A stretch of 64,000 nucleotides of DNA, taken from assembly GCA_963576735.1 (NCBI GenBank), contig OY755181.1, positions 16,195,261-16,259,260 on the forward strand, read 5' to 3'. Below are positions 46,901 through 58,900 of the stretch, in pieces (position 1 is the first letter of the stretch; each line of letters opens with the position of its first letter). The notes under the pieces were generated by a model, which saw only the letters and a list, made by a program, of their open reading frames with translations, did no database searches and had not been told where the DNA came from. The translations under genes and the position numbers were made by a program. The DNA is from Bedellia somnulentella. Taxonomy: Eukaryota; Arthropoda; Insecta; Lepidoptera; Bedelliidae.

Positions 46901-49900
46901 TGTTGAAGATATTGAGAGATGAGTGAAAAAGGGTAATGCGATTAATGGAGCATTGCATAGACTAATGTCTAGTCAATCGGTGTGTCCGAAAGGGCCCGAA
47001 TGGCTGTGCTTGATGCCGTTCTTGTTCCTACGCTTATGTATGGCAGTGAATGTTGGGTGAGGCAGAAGAAGCATGAAAGCAGAGTGAATGCAGTAGGTTG
47101 TAATGTAAGGTTATGTGATCGTGTGAGGAACGATTGATTCGTGAAAGGTGTGGTGTAAAAGATGATATTGTAAGTAAGATAGAAAAAGGAATGTTGAGAT
47201 GGTTTGGGCACATCGAGAGGATGGATGATAGGAAATTGTTAAAAGGTATCTATAGTGCTAATGTGGAAGATAATGTTAGTAGAGGACGGCCACTAAAGAC
47301 ACACTTGGACCAAATTGAAAGTGTGCTCAAAAAGGCAGGCATCCGAAGTATGAAGAATAAAAGAGCATGTATGAAAAGATTTGCCAGGATCATACGAGGT
47401 GGCGATCGATAGTCTTTGCCTACCCCAATGGGAATTAACGGCGTGAGTATATGTATGTATGTATGTACAAAAAAGTTATCTTTACAGAAATACAACAAGA
47501 AAAACATAAATAAAATATGAAAAAGGATAACAACCACAACGAACATAAATAGACAAAAATGAATACACAACATTCTTCTGATAAATTTAAACAATCATTA
47601 TAATAATTAATAATATACACACACATTAAAGACTTTTTAAAATAAGTAAGAACATTTTCTTGCAGCGCTGCTTCGAAAAGCGGAATAAATGCACATCCGT
47701 GAAATAAATATTATATGTATCGCACATCCTGCACAAAGGAGCCCTCTTACCTACATTGGTCGTGCTGACCCCTAGGGCGAATACATGTTTATTCCTTGCA
47801 GCGTGACTCGGAACGCGCAAACTAAGCTTTGCCAGTAAGTCGAGGCAGTTGAGCTGGGAAGAACATATACCCTGCAGAACTATTAAGTCAGTCAGGATAC
47901 GACGGTCGTGCAAAGATATCAGTTTGTATTTAATTAAGAGGTCTCTATAACACAGCCTAGGACACCGCATACGGAAATTAAGGGTGCGAAGGAACTTTTT
48001 CTGTATAAGATCTAACCGTTTTTTGTAAATTTCATATAGAGGATTCCAAACGACCGACGCATACTCTAAGTTTGAACGTACCAAAGATTGGAAAAGAGTT
48101 ATGTATGTTTCAGCTTTCCTAAATTGCTTAGAGACTACTATCTATTAGAAATGAAGTGTAAATAATGACACGTGATTTTCTGAAGTTCAAGTAAATACGA
48201 CGTTAACTTTGAGTCTTGAGTTTTAGAAAAAAATATAACAAGTAAATTAATAGCATAAGTATAATAGCATAAACGTTCACGCCGAATATCCCCAAAGGGG
48301 TCGGCAGAGGTACTAATACTTCTGAACATCACGTGACTTTGTCACCTGGTGTTCAGATTACCCACGTTTTGCATGGACAGTGTACTCACGTGATAGGGGG
48401 CAAGCCTATCGCCGTTTTGTACGAATACACTGTCACATGACTAAGTACAACTCAGCCATGTGGGTTTCCTCACGATGTTTTCCCTCACCGTTAACAACCA
48501 TGATAAATTAACCACACATATGTCTTTAGAAAAGACAAATTGGTGTAGGCCCGACCCAGGATTTGAACACTAGTCGTTTGCACGTTAACCGAGTGTTCTA
48601 CCCACTAGGCTATCACGGTTGTTATTAGTAGTAAATTAAGTTACTAATAAAAATGTGCATCAACTACTATTGGAATTCGTGAGAAGAGAACCGATTTAGA
48701 TATAGTATCAAAATTATATGGTGAGATTCAATCCAATTTGGTAAGGGTGCTAACTTAAATCACCTGATTATTTGAAAAAAGGTGTTTCCGTGTTTCAAAG
48801 GGAACCTAAAAATGTCGCCCTCGGTTACAATCACGGTATGTCAGTCCGCCAACCTACACTGGATAGCCAACCACTCTATTTAGTAAGTAAGTAAGTGAAA
48901 TGTTTATTTGGTATTAAAAACAAAATTAGAAACAGTATTTAACAATTAGATACAACATGTAATGATACCAAAAAGGTCTTGACCCAGCATAAAATGAACC
49001 TAGCGCAATATTAAAAAATATTATTATTATATAATTTAGTATATGAGGTTCTGTCCTGTGACGACGACGAGTATTTTAGTGGAGCGATCTCTAGTCCGCG
49101 CATCAAGCGTCAGCTCGTCAGCACAATGGCAAATTTACTCGCACACTAGCGACGTCTCTTTCATATCATACATCGCGGTATCAAACAATCCCTCAAGTTT
49201 GTACAAATACAAATTTTAAGTTGATAGAAAACGATGGGAATCGGCCAGTTCTTTGTTGTTCCTAAAATCTGTATCACCTGACAGCGCAGTCCCATGGCAC
49301 GAGCGCGGCGGCATGCGGCAGCATCCCGGGCTGCAGATGGTCTGGGAGGCCGGCGCAGTGTGAGTATAATGAGGATGCTCCTAGTTGTTTTAATGACCAT
49401 GATGAGAAGGCAGGAAGAAGACCATCAGGGCTTGTAAGGTGGAGCATGCCGGGTAGGTATTCTGTGGTTGACCATTGACGGCCTATGCGCTCTGCAAAGG
49501 TTTAAGTACAAATGTTAGACAAATGTTTCCTAGAAAAGTTATTACAAAGCTTAAGACAAAAGAAAATGGCAGACCGAATAGGAGCTGCTTTCTTGTGCGC
49601 GCATTTGAACTATATTTCTTTGATTGAAATACTAAAACGCGAGTGCGAATGCCGCATAAGACCTTGTGATGTCACTCATGAACAATGTAAGTACAAACTC
49701 ATGACGACAGCCGTGGCCAAGTGGATTGGTGACTAGCTTCTCGGTCCGGAGGTTGCGGGTTTGATCTTCGCTGAGGGCAACATTTATGTGACGAGCATAA
49801 ATGATTGTTTCTTAGTCTTGGATGTTATGTATATGTGTATTATATAATATAACGTTGAGTTAGTATCCCATAATACAAGTTATACTTAGTTTGGGGCTAA

Positions 49901-52900
49901 CTTGATCTGTGTATGATATGTCCGTATATATATTTATTATTATTATTATTTACAACGGAGAGAGAGAGTCTAAGATCTCTCATTTCCAAGTTTTATGTAC
50001 CGTCAACTACCAGTCTTCTTATCTGTTGTAAAAATAAAATTACTTAATTAATTGAGGGTGGCCTACGAGGCGACTATGGATATATGTAGGAGAACCATCA
50101 GTTGCATCAACTGCTGTGTAGTGTCGGCTTAGAATAGCACTACTCCATTTCTTCCGGTGGGTGTACGTAAGAGGCGACTAACGGTATTGGGGCTTTTAAG
50201 GGATTTTTGGGCGATGAGGTTGGAGACCCATCACCAACAACCTTTATTTTACCATCTTTTCCCCACTTAACTTTCCAAAAGTGGCTGAGGATTTTCTAAT
50301 TCTTTAGCTCTGGCTACCCCATCTAGGGATTTATAATCATGAGTATATGTATGTATGTAACCATCAGTTAATACTGTTTATTTTTTGCATTTTCTGTTAA
50401 ATCAACATCTAAAAGCAGCTAAGAAAATGTTTCCTTCATTCATACATTCTAACTCCAATAATCAGCCCGGTCAACATAATTTTAAGGTGGGAACTTCAAC
50501 TAAAAGAGGTAAGTTCTTTTTAGAACTACATTCCATTTTTTAGCATCTCAGTCTGTTCTCTTCCCACAACGGTACACATCGAAGTCAACATATCAACTCA
50601 ACTCAAGGTTCACTTCGCATAACTCTGAAGGAAGGGGTTCTCACACTTTCGAACATCACCTGTCATTTTTTTTACCTGGTGTTCGGAGTACCATTGTTTT
50701 GCTACGAAAGTTGATCCCCTAGCTACAGAGTTGATGTATTAACGTTTTACACCAGTACTTTGTCATACGACTATGCAAATTTGATAAATAACTTGATTAA
50801 TAAAGCACACATATGACTTCAGAAAATACACATTAGTGGAGATCCAGCTCAGGATATATACTCACATCTCCTAATAAATAGAGGAAGGAAAAATTTCGAC
50901 ACCAGCGGGAATCGAACCCGCGACCTCGGGTATACGCCCCCGTCGCTCTGCCAATTGAGCTACCGTGTCAATGGCTGCCAGCGCGAAATTCTTCTATCCT
51001 TTGTTTCTTTTTACACTTTTAAGTAGTGTTTGCGTTCCCTACCTCCGATTTATTTACAAATTCGGAAGGCCACTTGTCTACCTTTTCAGATAGAATGCAA
51101 GAGAACGCTTAAATATCACATAATTTGAATGTTATTGTTCATGAAAACCTCTTTTTTTTTTCTTTATTTATTAGTAATAATCCCCACATGAGGTGAACAA
51201 AAACATTCAAATTTATATTCACGTTTCGTGCATGGAAAGCTGTGATTTTCCTAGTAAACTATCAAGGCAAAACACATCAACATTAAAGATATCAATCACA
51301 TCACAACAGTTTGTTCTGTAGAATACTAATATTTCAAAACATTTCATTAAGCAAGTGCAAGTGAAATCTATTAAAATCACAGTTGCAATAATTACCCAAA
51401 GAGTTGTCTTCTCTCACAGCGACCACGTCGTATCTTTTCGGTGAGCTCGGAATCTGTAATTCGTACCATAATTTAGTTGTGAATCTAATTTGCATGAATT
51501 ACCAATATTCGATTTAAACATACATACATACAAAAATATACATACATACACACACTCACGGCTGTAAATCCCTAGAAGGGGTAGCCAGAGCTAAGGAACT
51601 AGAAGTTCCTCGGCCACTTTTGGAAAGTTAAGTGGGGAAAAGATGATAAAATAAAGGTTAAACAAAAATCTACTCACACCATTATTTCCCATTGGGGTAG
51701 GCAGAGACGCTTACATCCATCAATATTTTCATACATGCTCTTCTATTCTTCATACTTCGATTTCGATTTAAACTCAAACGTTTACACCGGGTATCCTCAA
51801 TGGGGTGGCAAAGGTACTTTAACTTCTGAACAGCACGTGACATACAGTCACCTGGTGTTCTGAGTACCCACGTTTTATTTGACTTGAAAAATTACTAAGT
51901 ACAACATAGATATGTGGGTTTCCCCACGATGTTTTTGTTCACGATTATTTACCAAGACTAATGACTTTAGAAATGACAGATTAGTGACAGCCCGCAACAG
52001 TGATTAGTGTGTGTAGTGTTGGCTTAGAATAACACTACCCCATTTCTACCCGTGGGTGATCGTAAGAGGCGACTAAGGGTATAAGGGCTTTTCAAGTGAT
52101 TTTTGGGCGATGTGGTTGGAGACCTGTCACCAAAAACATTTATTATTACCATCTTTTCCCCACTCAACTTCCAAAAGTGGCTGAGGAATTTCACATTCCA
52201 AAGCTCTGGCTACCCCGTTTAGGGAATTATAGCCGTGAGTATATGTATGTATGTATGACAGCCCAACTCGGAATTTGAACCCACTTGCATGATATTGTGG
52301 TTGTTCTCCCATTGAGCTATCAAAGCTGTTCTGAACCAAATTTGCGAACTAAAATGGACATCAAGCCATTTTTACTATCGTTTTTTTTCATACAATCCAC
52401 AATTAAATCATAATATGTCTTGAGGGATTCACATGTCCATCATTAAGCCAACGAAATAATTGGTCATAACTTTTTTGAATCATTTGGTTCAATATCGTCA
52501 TTTAACGATATCCTATGAAAGAATTGGGTTTGACTATTCTAACACACAGCTCATGATAAAACAGTGATTGCTGAACATCATCAATACCTTCTCATCCGGT
52601 GTATTGCTCCCCCGTTGCGACCCCGGTGATAGTGATTCCGGCGATCCCGACCAGCCATCCGGCGATCCTTCGTCTACTCGCACTTCACCGTCTACTGCTT
52701 CTTGGGACTTCTGTTCTTTTACTGACGCTTCTCTGTGGATGAATGGTTAGGGAGAGAATGAATGAATGAGGTTTTTGAAGAGCGGGTGATAAATAATCTT
52801 CATTTTTGGTGTTGGTATGATTTATAGATATCATAATCAATAAGAAATAGATTTTACGAAGTGACGTATGGATATTTTTATTACCTGTTAAAAAAAACTG

Positions 52901-55900
52901 TCCTAATGGATCAGAGAGTAATTTGCAGTTGATTGTCTTTAAAATCGATTTACGGACGATACTTTTACATGGTCGATAGAGAGAATGAAAGATAGATGCG
53001 TCACTTAAAATGGCAGTAGAGTTACCAATTGCGGAAACCGCCTTCAATGTCAATAATAAGAGAGATTCAAGCCGACTGTGTCTCTATGATCTTTTTTTCC
53101 GCCTTTGGACGTGGAACGTGACATTGTTTCGTTGGTCTTTTTTTCGAAAGTATTGGTTCCTCCTGGCCCTGTGGCCTTTGCGTCTTCACCATGACTTTAT
53201 GTGTGCCGGGTTAGCTAAATCGGATAGAGTTTTCGTTGGTCTTACACTATATCACATATAAGTTAAACACTGAAAATTTTTTGGTGTTGTGCGTTTAGCA
53301 GCGTCCGCAGTGTCTAGCGGCTCGCTAGGTGCAGTTGGCGGACTTCACGCAGTACGGGTGGGGACACATGGTCGTTGGTCGGTGTAAATACTTACATATA
53401 ATATCTTTAAACTGACTCATGTTCGTTAGTCGGTGTAAATACTCACTAATAACATTGGTAAAGTGACTCATGTTCGTTGGTCGATGTATATACTCACTTA
53501 TAAGTGTTGGTAGAAGGCTGGAACACAGGGAAGTGTTTGGTGTTATGCATTTGGCAGTGTCCGCAGTGTCTGGCCGCTCATTCTTACAAATTTTATTCAC
53601 ATTGGTAAAGTGAATCTTGTCCGCTGGTTGGTGGTAAATACTCGCTTATGAGTGTTGCGATCATGGAACGTGACACTTTTTCGTTCGTTGCTCGTGATAC
53701 TTACTTATAAGCGTAAGTCGAAGGTTGAAGACTGGGAAGTGTTTGGTGTTATGCGTTTGGCAGTGACCGCAGTGTCTGGCCGCTAGCTCGTAGAAGGTAC
53801 AGTTAGCTGACTTCACGCAGTACGGGTGTAGACATATGGTCGTTGGTCGGTGTAAATACTCACTTATAATATTTGTAAAGTGCCTCGTGTCTGTTGGTCG
53901 ATGTAAATACTTACTTATAAGTGTTGGTGGAAGGTTGGAATTCAGGAAAGTGTTTGGTGTTATGCGTCTGGCAGTGTCTAGCCACCCGCTCGTAGAAGGT
54001 GCAGTTGGCGGACTTCACGCAGCACGGGAGGGGACACATGGTCGTTGGTCGGTGTTAATACTTACTTATAATATCTTTAAACTGCCTCATGTCCGTTGGT
54101 TGATGTAAATACTCACTTATAAGTGTTGGTAGATGGCTGGAACACTGGGAAGTGTTTGGTGTTATGCGTTTGGCAGTGTCCGCAGTGTCTGGCGGCGCGC
54201 TCGTAGAAGGTGCAGTTAGCGGACTTCACGCAGTACGGGTCGTCGCGCGGGAGGCGGGAGCGGCCGCAGTCGCAGGCTGAGATGATGCGCGCGGCAGATT
54301 TGTGAGGGGTTGAGGAGTCACTGGAAATTTGAAGAGTGAGAGGTGAAAGGGGTGTATTTTAATCTGGGGTCGTGCCTACAACAGTTCTTTTTAAGGTCCT
54401 ATGTGCGGTTGATTTATCATAGTTGTTAACGGTGTGGAATAACATCGCAGGGAACCCCAGATAGCTGAATGGTATTCAATCGTAAGTCAGTGTAAAAAAC
54501 CGGTAATAAGGCTCCTATCTAGTGAGTGCGCTATCCAAACAAAATGTGTGTCAAAAATATTTAAGGTTCAGAGGTATTAATGCCTCAACCGTGCTATAAT
54601 TAATTCATACACAAAGAACGTGGCCAGAAATATCAGATTTCAAAATCGCCGGATATCCATAAAAATATTAAAAGTTTCAATATAACAATGGAACATATGG
54701 AAATATAATAAGCCAGTGCATCATAAACGTTTTCTAATATAGCCTTTAATATCTGATTAGAAACCTTTTGCAACAGTCGATTGTGTTGGAAGTTGCAAGA
54801 TTGAGAAGACGCGTATAGTCAGTGTATAATACAGTGTAGTAGTGTACGCACTGCTCGGGCTCCACGCAGGGATGGTGTGTGAGCGAGAGCGCCTCACACA
54901 GCCGTCTCGCTCGCCACACGTCGTCGCACGCGTATAGTCAGTGTATAATACAGTGTAGTAGTGTACGCACTGCTCGGGCTCCACGCAGGGATGGTGTGTG
55001 AGCGAGAGCGCCTCACACAGCCGTCTCGCTCGCCACACGTCGTCGCACGCGTATAGTCAGTGTATAATACAGTGTAGTAGTGTACGCACTGCTCGGGCTC
55101 CACGCAGGGATGGTGTGTGAGCGAGAGCGCCTCACACAGCCGTCTCGCTCGCCACACGTCGTCGCACGCGTATAGTCAGTGTATAATACAGTGTAGTAGT
55201 GTACGCACTGCTCGGGCTCCACGCAGGGATGGTGTGTGAGCGAGAGCGCCTCACACAGCCGTCTCGCTCGCCACACGTCGTCGCACGCGTATAGTCAGTG
55301 TATAATACAGTGTAGTAGTGTACGCACTGCTCGGGCTCCACGCAGGGATGGTGTGTGAGCGAGAGCGCCTCACACAGCCGTCTCGCTCGCCACACGTCGT
55401 CGCACGCGTATAGTCAGTGTATAATACAGTGTAGTAGTGTACGCACTGCTCGGGCTCCACGCAGGGATGGTGTGTGAGCGAGAGCGCCTCACACAGCCGT
55501 CTCGCTCGCCACACGTCGTCGCACGCGTATAGTCAGTGTATAATACAGTGTAGTAGTGTACGCACTGCTCGGGCTCCACGCAGGGATGGTGTGTGAGCGA
55601 GAGCGCCTCACACAGCCGTCTCGCTCGCCACACGTCGTCGCACGCGTATAGTCAGTGTATAATACAGTGTAGTAGTGTACGCACTGCTCGGGCTCCACGC
55701 AGGGATGGTGTGTGAGCGAGAGCGCCTCACACAGCCGTCTCGCTCGCCACACGTCGTCGCACGCGTATAGTCAGTGTATAATACAGTGTAGTAGTGTACG
55801 CACTGCTCGGGCTCCACGCAGGGATGGTGTGTGAGCGAGAGCGCCTCACACAGCCGTCTCGCTCGCCACACGTCGTCGCACGCGTATAGTCAGTGTATAA

Positions 55901-58900
55901 TACAGTGTAGTAGTGTACGCACTGCTCGGGCTCCACGCAGGGATGGTGTGTGAGCGAGAGCGCCTCACACAGCCGTCTCGCTCGCCACACGTCGTCGCAC
56001 GCGTATAGTCAGTGTATAATACAGTGTAGTAGTGTACGCACTGCTCGGGCTCCACGCAGGGATGGTGTGTGAGCGAGAGCGCCTCACACAGCCGTCTCGC
56101 TCGCCACACGTCGTCGCAGGCGTCCCGCAGTGAGCGTCGCGCCGCCGCCGCCGCCGGACCTCTCGCCATTGACTGCAGAGTTTGTAAGGCGGCACGGACC
56201 TACAATCATATTTGATTTTAGTACCAATAAAAATTGTTAAGCACAACCCAACTATGTAAAAGTTGGTGTACAAAGGCGAGACAATAATTTTTTTTAAAAA
56301 TTAATTACTATCTAGCTTAAAGAAACAAACTAGCTGTATAATGATAGTAAAGATTCATTTAAATCAGTCAGTCAATATCTTGGAGTGGACGATTAACAAC
56401 TTTTATTTATTCTTTAAATCATACCTTATGAGCATGATGTTGGCTGGAGTAATGTGACGGTAATCCTTCAGCGTACGACGCTTGGGCTATCGGCAATACC
56501 TGAAAATAATTCAAAGATACCTTATGTTTAATTTAATTATTCCAAACTAATCGATGTTTTCATAAAATATAAAGAAACTAAGCAAAAGTTACTCTGAATC
56601 CAAAATGATTTTAAATATATTGGGAAAAATGCCCGTAAAAGAAAAATAATAAGGCGCCATTTGAGACACGACATTTATTTATATTTTTCCTAACTGACCT
56701 ACTTATGATGAGAAGATTAAGTCCCATTGAGGTCGGCAGAAACTATTTATAATTATAATAATGCATATATTTTTTGTAAGTCACCTTAGCACATCTAGCA
56801 TGTGAGAACCGAACATCCGTCGCCAGAGAGTCGTATAGTGCTCCGTGGTCTTCCTTAGAATCTCCAGGAGCCGGCTTCTCAAGATAAATGGGAGTTAAAA
56901 CTTCAGCTGCTCGTTTCCAGCCTTTAGCACTCGGTAGCTATCGAACGACACATGTAATAATACACTTTATTGAACACCAAAACCATACACGGACAAAAAA
57001 CAGAAAGAAATACAATAAGCAGGTAAACAACAGTCGGACTTATCGCTAAACAGCGATCTCTAATATAAGCGTTTATAAAACTGTTTAGTACATTTTAACT
57101 TAGCCCTCCCAGATGAGAAAGATAGTTAAAGCATTTGTTTACACTACTGTGTTTCGGGAAAGTTTCCGGTTCGGAACTTCAGAGTTGGAATGATTAATGT
57201 TACCGCTATGCCATTCAAACTGTATAGAATTTTTTAAAAGTTACTCTAACAGTTCTATTAGCTAATCAAAGCGACAAGCGGCTTAATATACATACATTTA
57301 TGTTTTTCCTTTTAACTGTTTTTTGCCGAAATTTTTGTGTTTGATTTTTATTATATTTATTTATGTTAAACTTACAAACATATTCTCACGCTATTATTTC
57401 CCATCGAAGTTGGCAGAGATTATCAATCGCCATTTTAAACGAGCCTGGAAGATCTCCTTTACATCCATCAATACAATGGCTCTTTAAAATCTTTTACCAT
57501 TAGGCTACCATCCATTCTACCTATGTACCCGAACCATCTTGACATAGTATGTACGTATGTATGTACATTATTTCCCATTGGGGTAGGCAGAGATTAACGA
57601 ACGCCACTTTTAACGAGCCAGGCAAACATCTAGGTTAGTTTATATCCATAATTCTTATCATGCATGCATTTTATGAATTAATTTTCTCTATAAGAGTTGG
57701 CAACAAACAAATATCTTTCCTTCTTTCTTAACTTAAAAAGCTTACCTCGAAAAACGAAGTGCTCATAGCATACTTCCCAACATTGTCATCAAAGCCCTCA
57801 TTAAAAGCCAAGTCTATATGACCCTGAAGAAACTGTTTGAATGGAATCCTGTCAGTGGTAGGTTCTTCACTAGATCCATTACACAGTCCAACCAAACCAG
57901 CTACTAGGGAACTAACATCACGGGCGCTGCAGGCTTCATCGTTAGCGTTTATGTAGACGAATTCTTCGTTCTTTGGGATGGCGAATAGGGATTTTGCACT
58001 GGAAGTTTAAAAATATATGTATTAGATAATTGTGTCGTATAATGTATACTAGGGACTGACATATATTAACTTTGCAGATGGTTATTTAAGTCACTAACTG
58101 TGATGTTATCTTCTTGTGAAGTAGAATTATCATATAACCACTGATGCAAAGCATTAGCATAAATAATACTGAGGATGTTATACTATTCATACCATACATT
58201 CAAAAAGTTTCAGTATCATATGAGTTACACAAAGACTTGCTTATTTCTATACAAAATAAAAAACTTTTGGACCAAACTTGATACTTCAAACATTGAGTGT
58301 CATCATGTAAATTTAAGTGATAATATTAATAAAAAACCGTGCTACCTTATATCACGTTTTTCTATTACCCTCGTTTAAGAAACTCACCAAACATTAGTAA
58401 TAATCCTAGCTTTTCTTAATATAAAATAAAGCTGATCTTCCACAGCATGTTCCAATCTCTTCAAGGCAGCGGGTGCTCTCTTGAGTTGTCGAGGAGCTCT
58501 GTGGAAGTGGAACAGCAGTCTGGGGCAGCAGGGGCGGCCGTGGCTCTCCCAGTTGCCGCCTATGTTGGATGAAGAGAGGGCTTCGGTGGTCTTTGGAGAT
58601 AGGTCTAGTCTGAAATGGCGTATTGTATTGTGTGTGTGAATTTTTGTTTTGTTTTTTTTTCATATTTAATATTGTGTTAGTTTTAATTTACTTTAATAGT
58701 TATTATTTATATTATTATTTTTGTTTGTATGTTTTTTGTGCCACACATGGCAAATAAACGTCTTTTCTTGCTTCTCTCTTTTCTGTATTGACAATATTGC
58801 AATATAAAAAAAAGAATAGGACAGCCCAGCAGATGGTTTTGAAAGGGAAACCCTGAAACTAAATAAAGCAAAAATCTTTTCTTAGTTCATGTCTGTATTT

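Noticed and set aside
47250..47626. Minus-strand ORFs rich in F, L and C near 47.3-47.6 kb
   Set aside because: Antisense to the RTE fragment and low-complexity sequence.
50901..50971. Working tRNA gene on the minus strand
   Set aside because: D- and T-arms are recognisable but the acceptor stem is broken after five pairs and the anticodon arm does not fold well; it is embedded in repeat-like sequence, so a SINE head is more likely.
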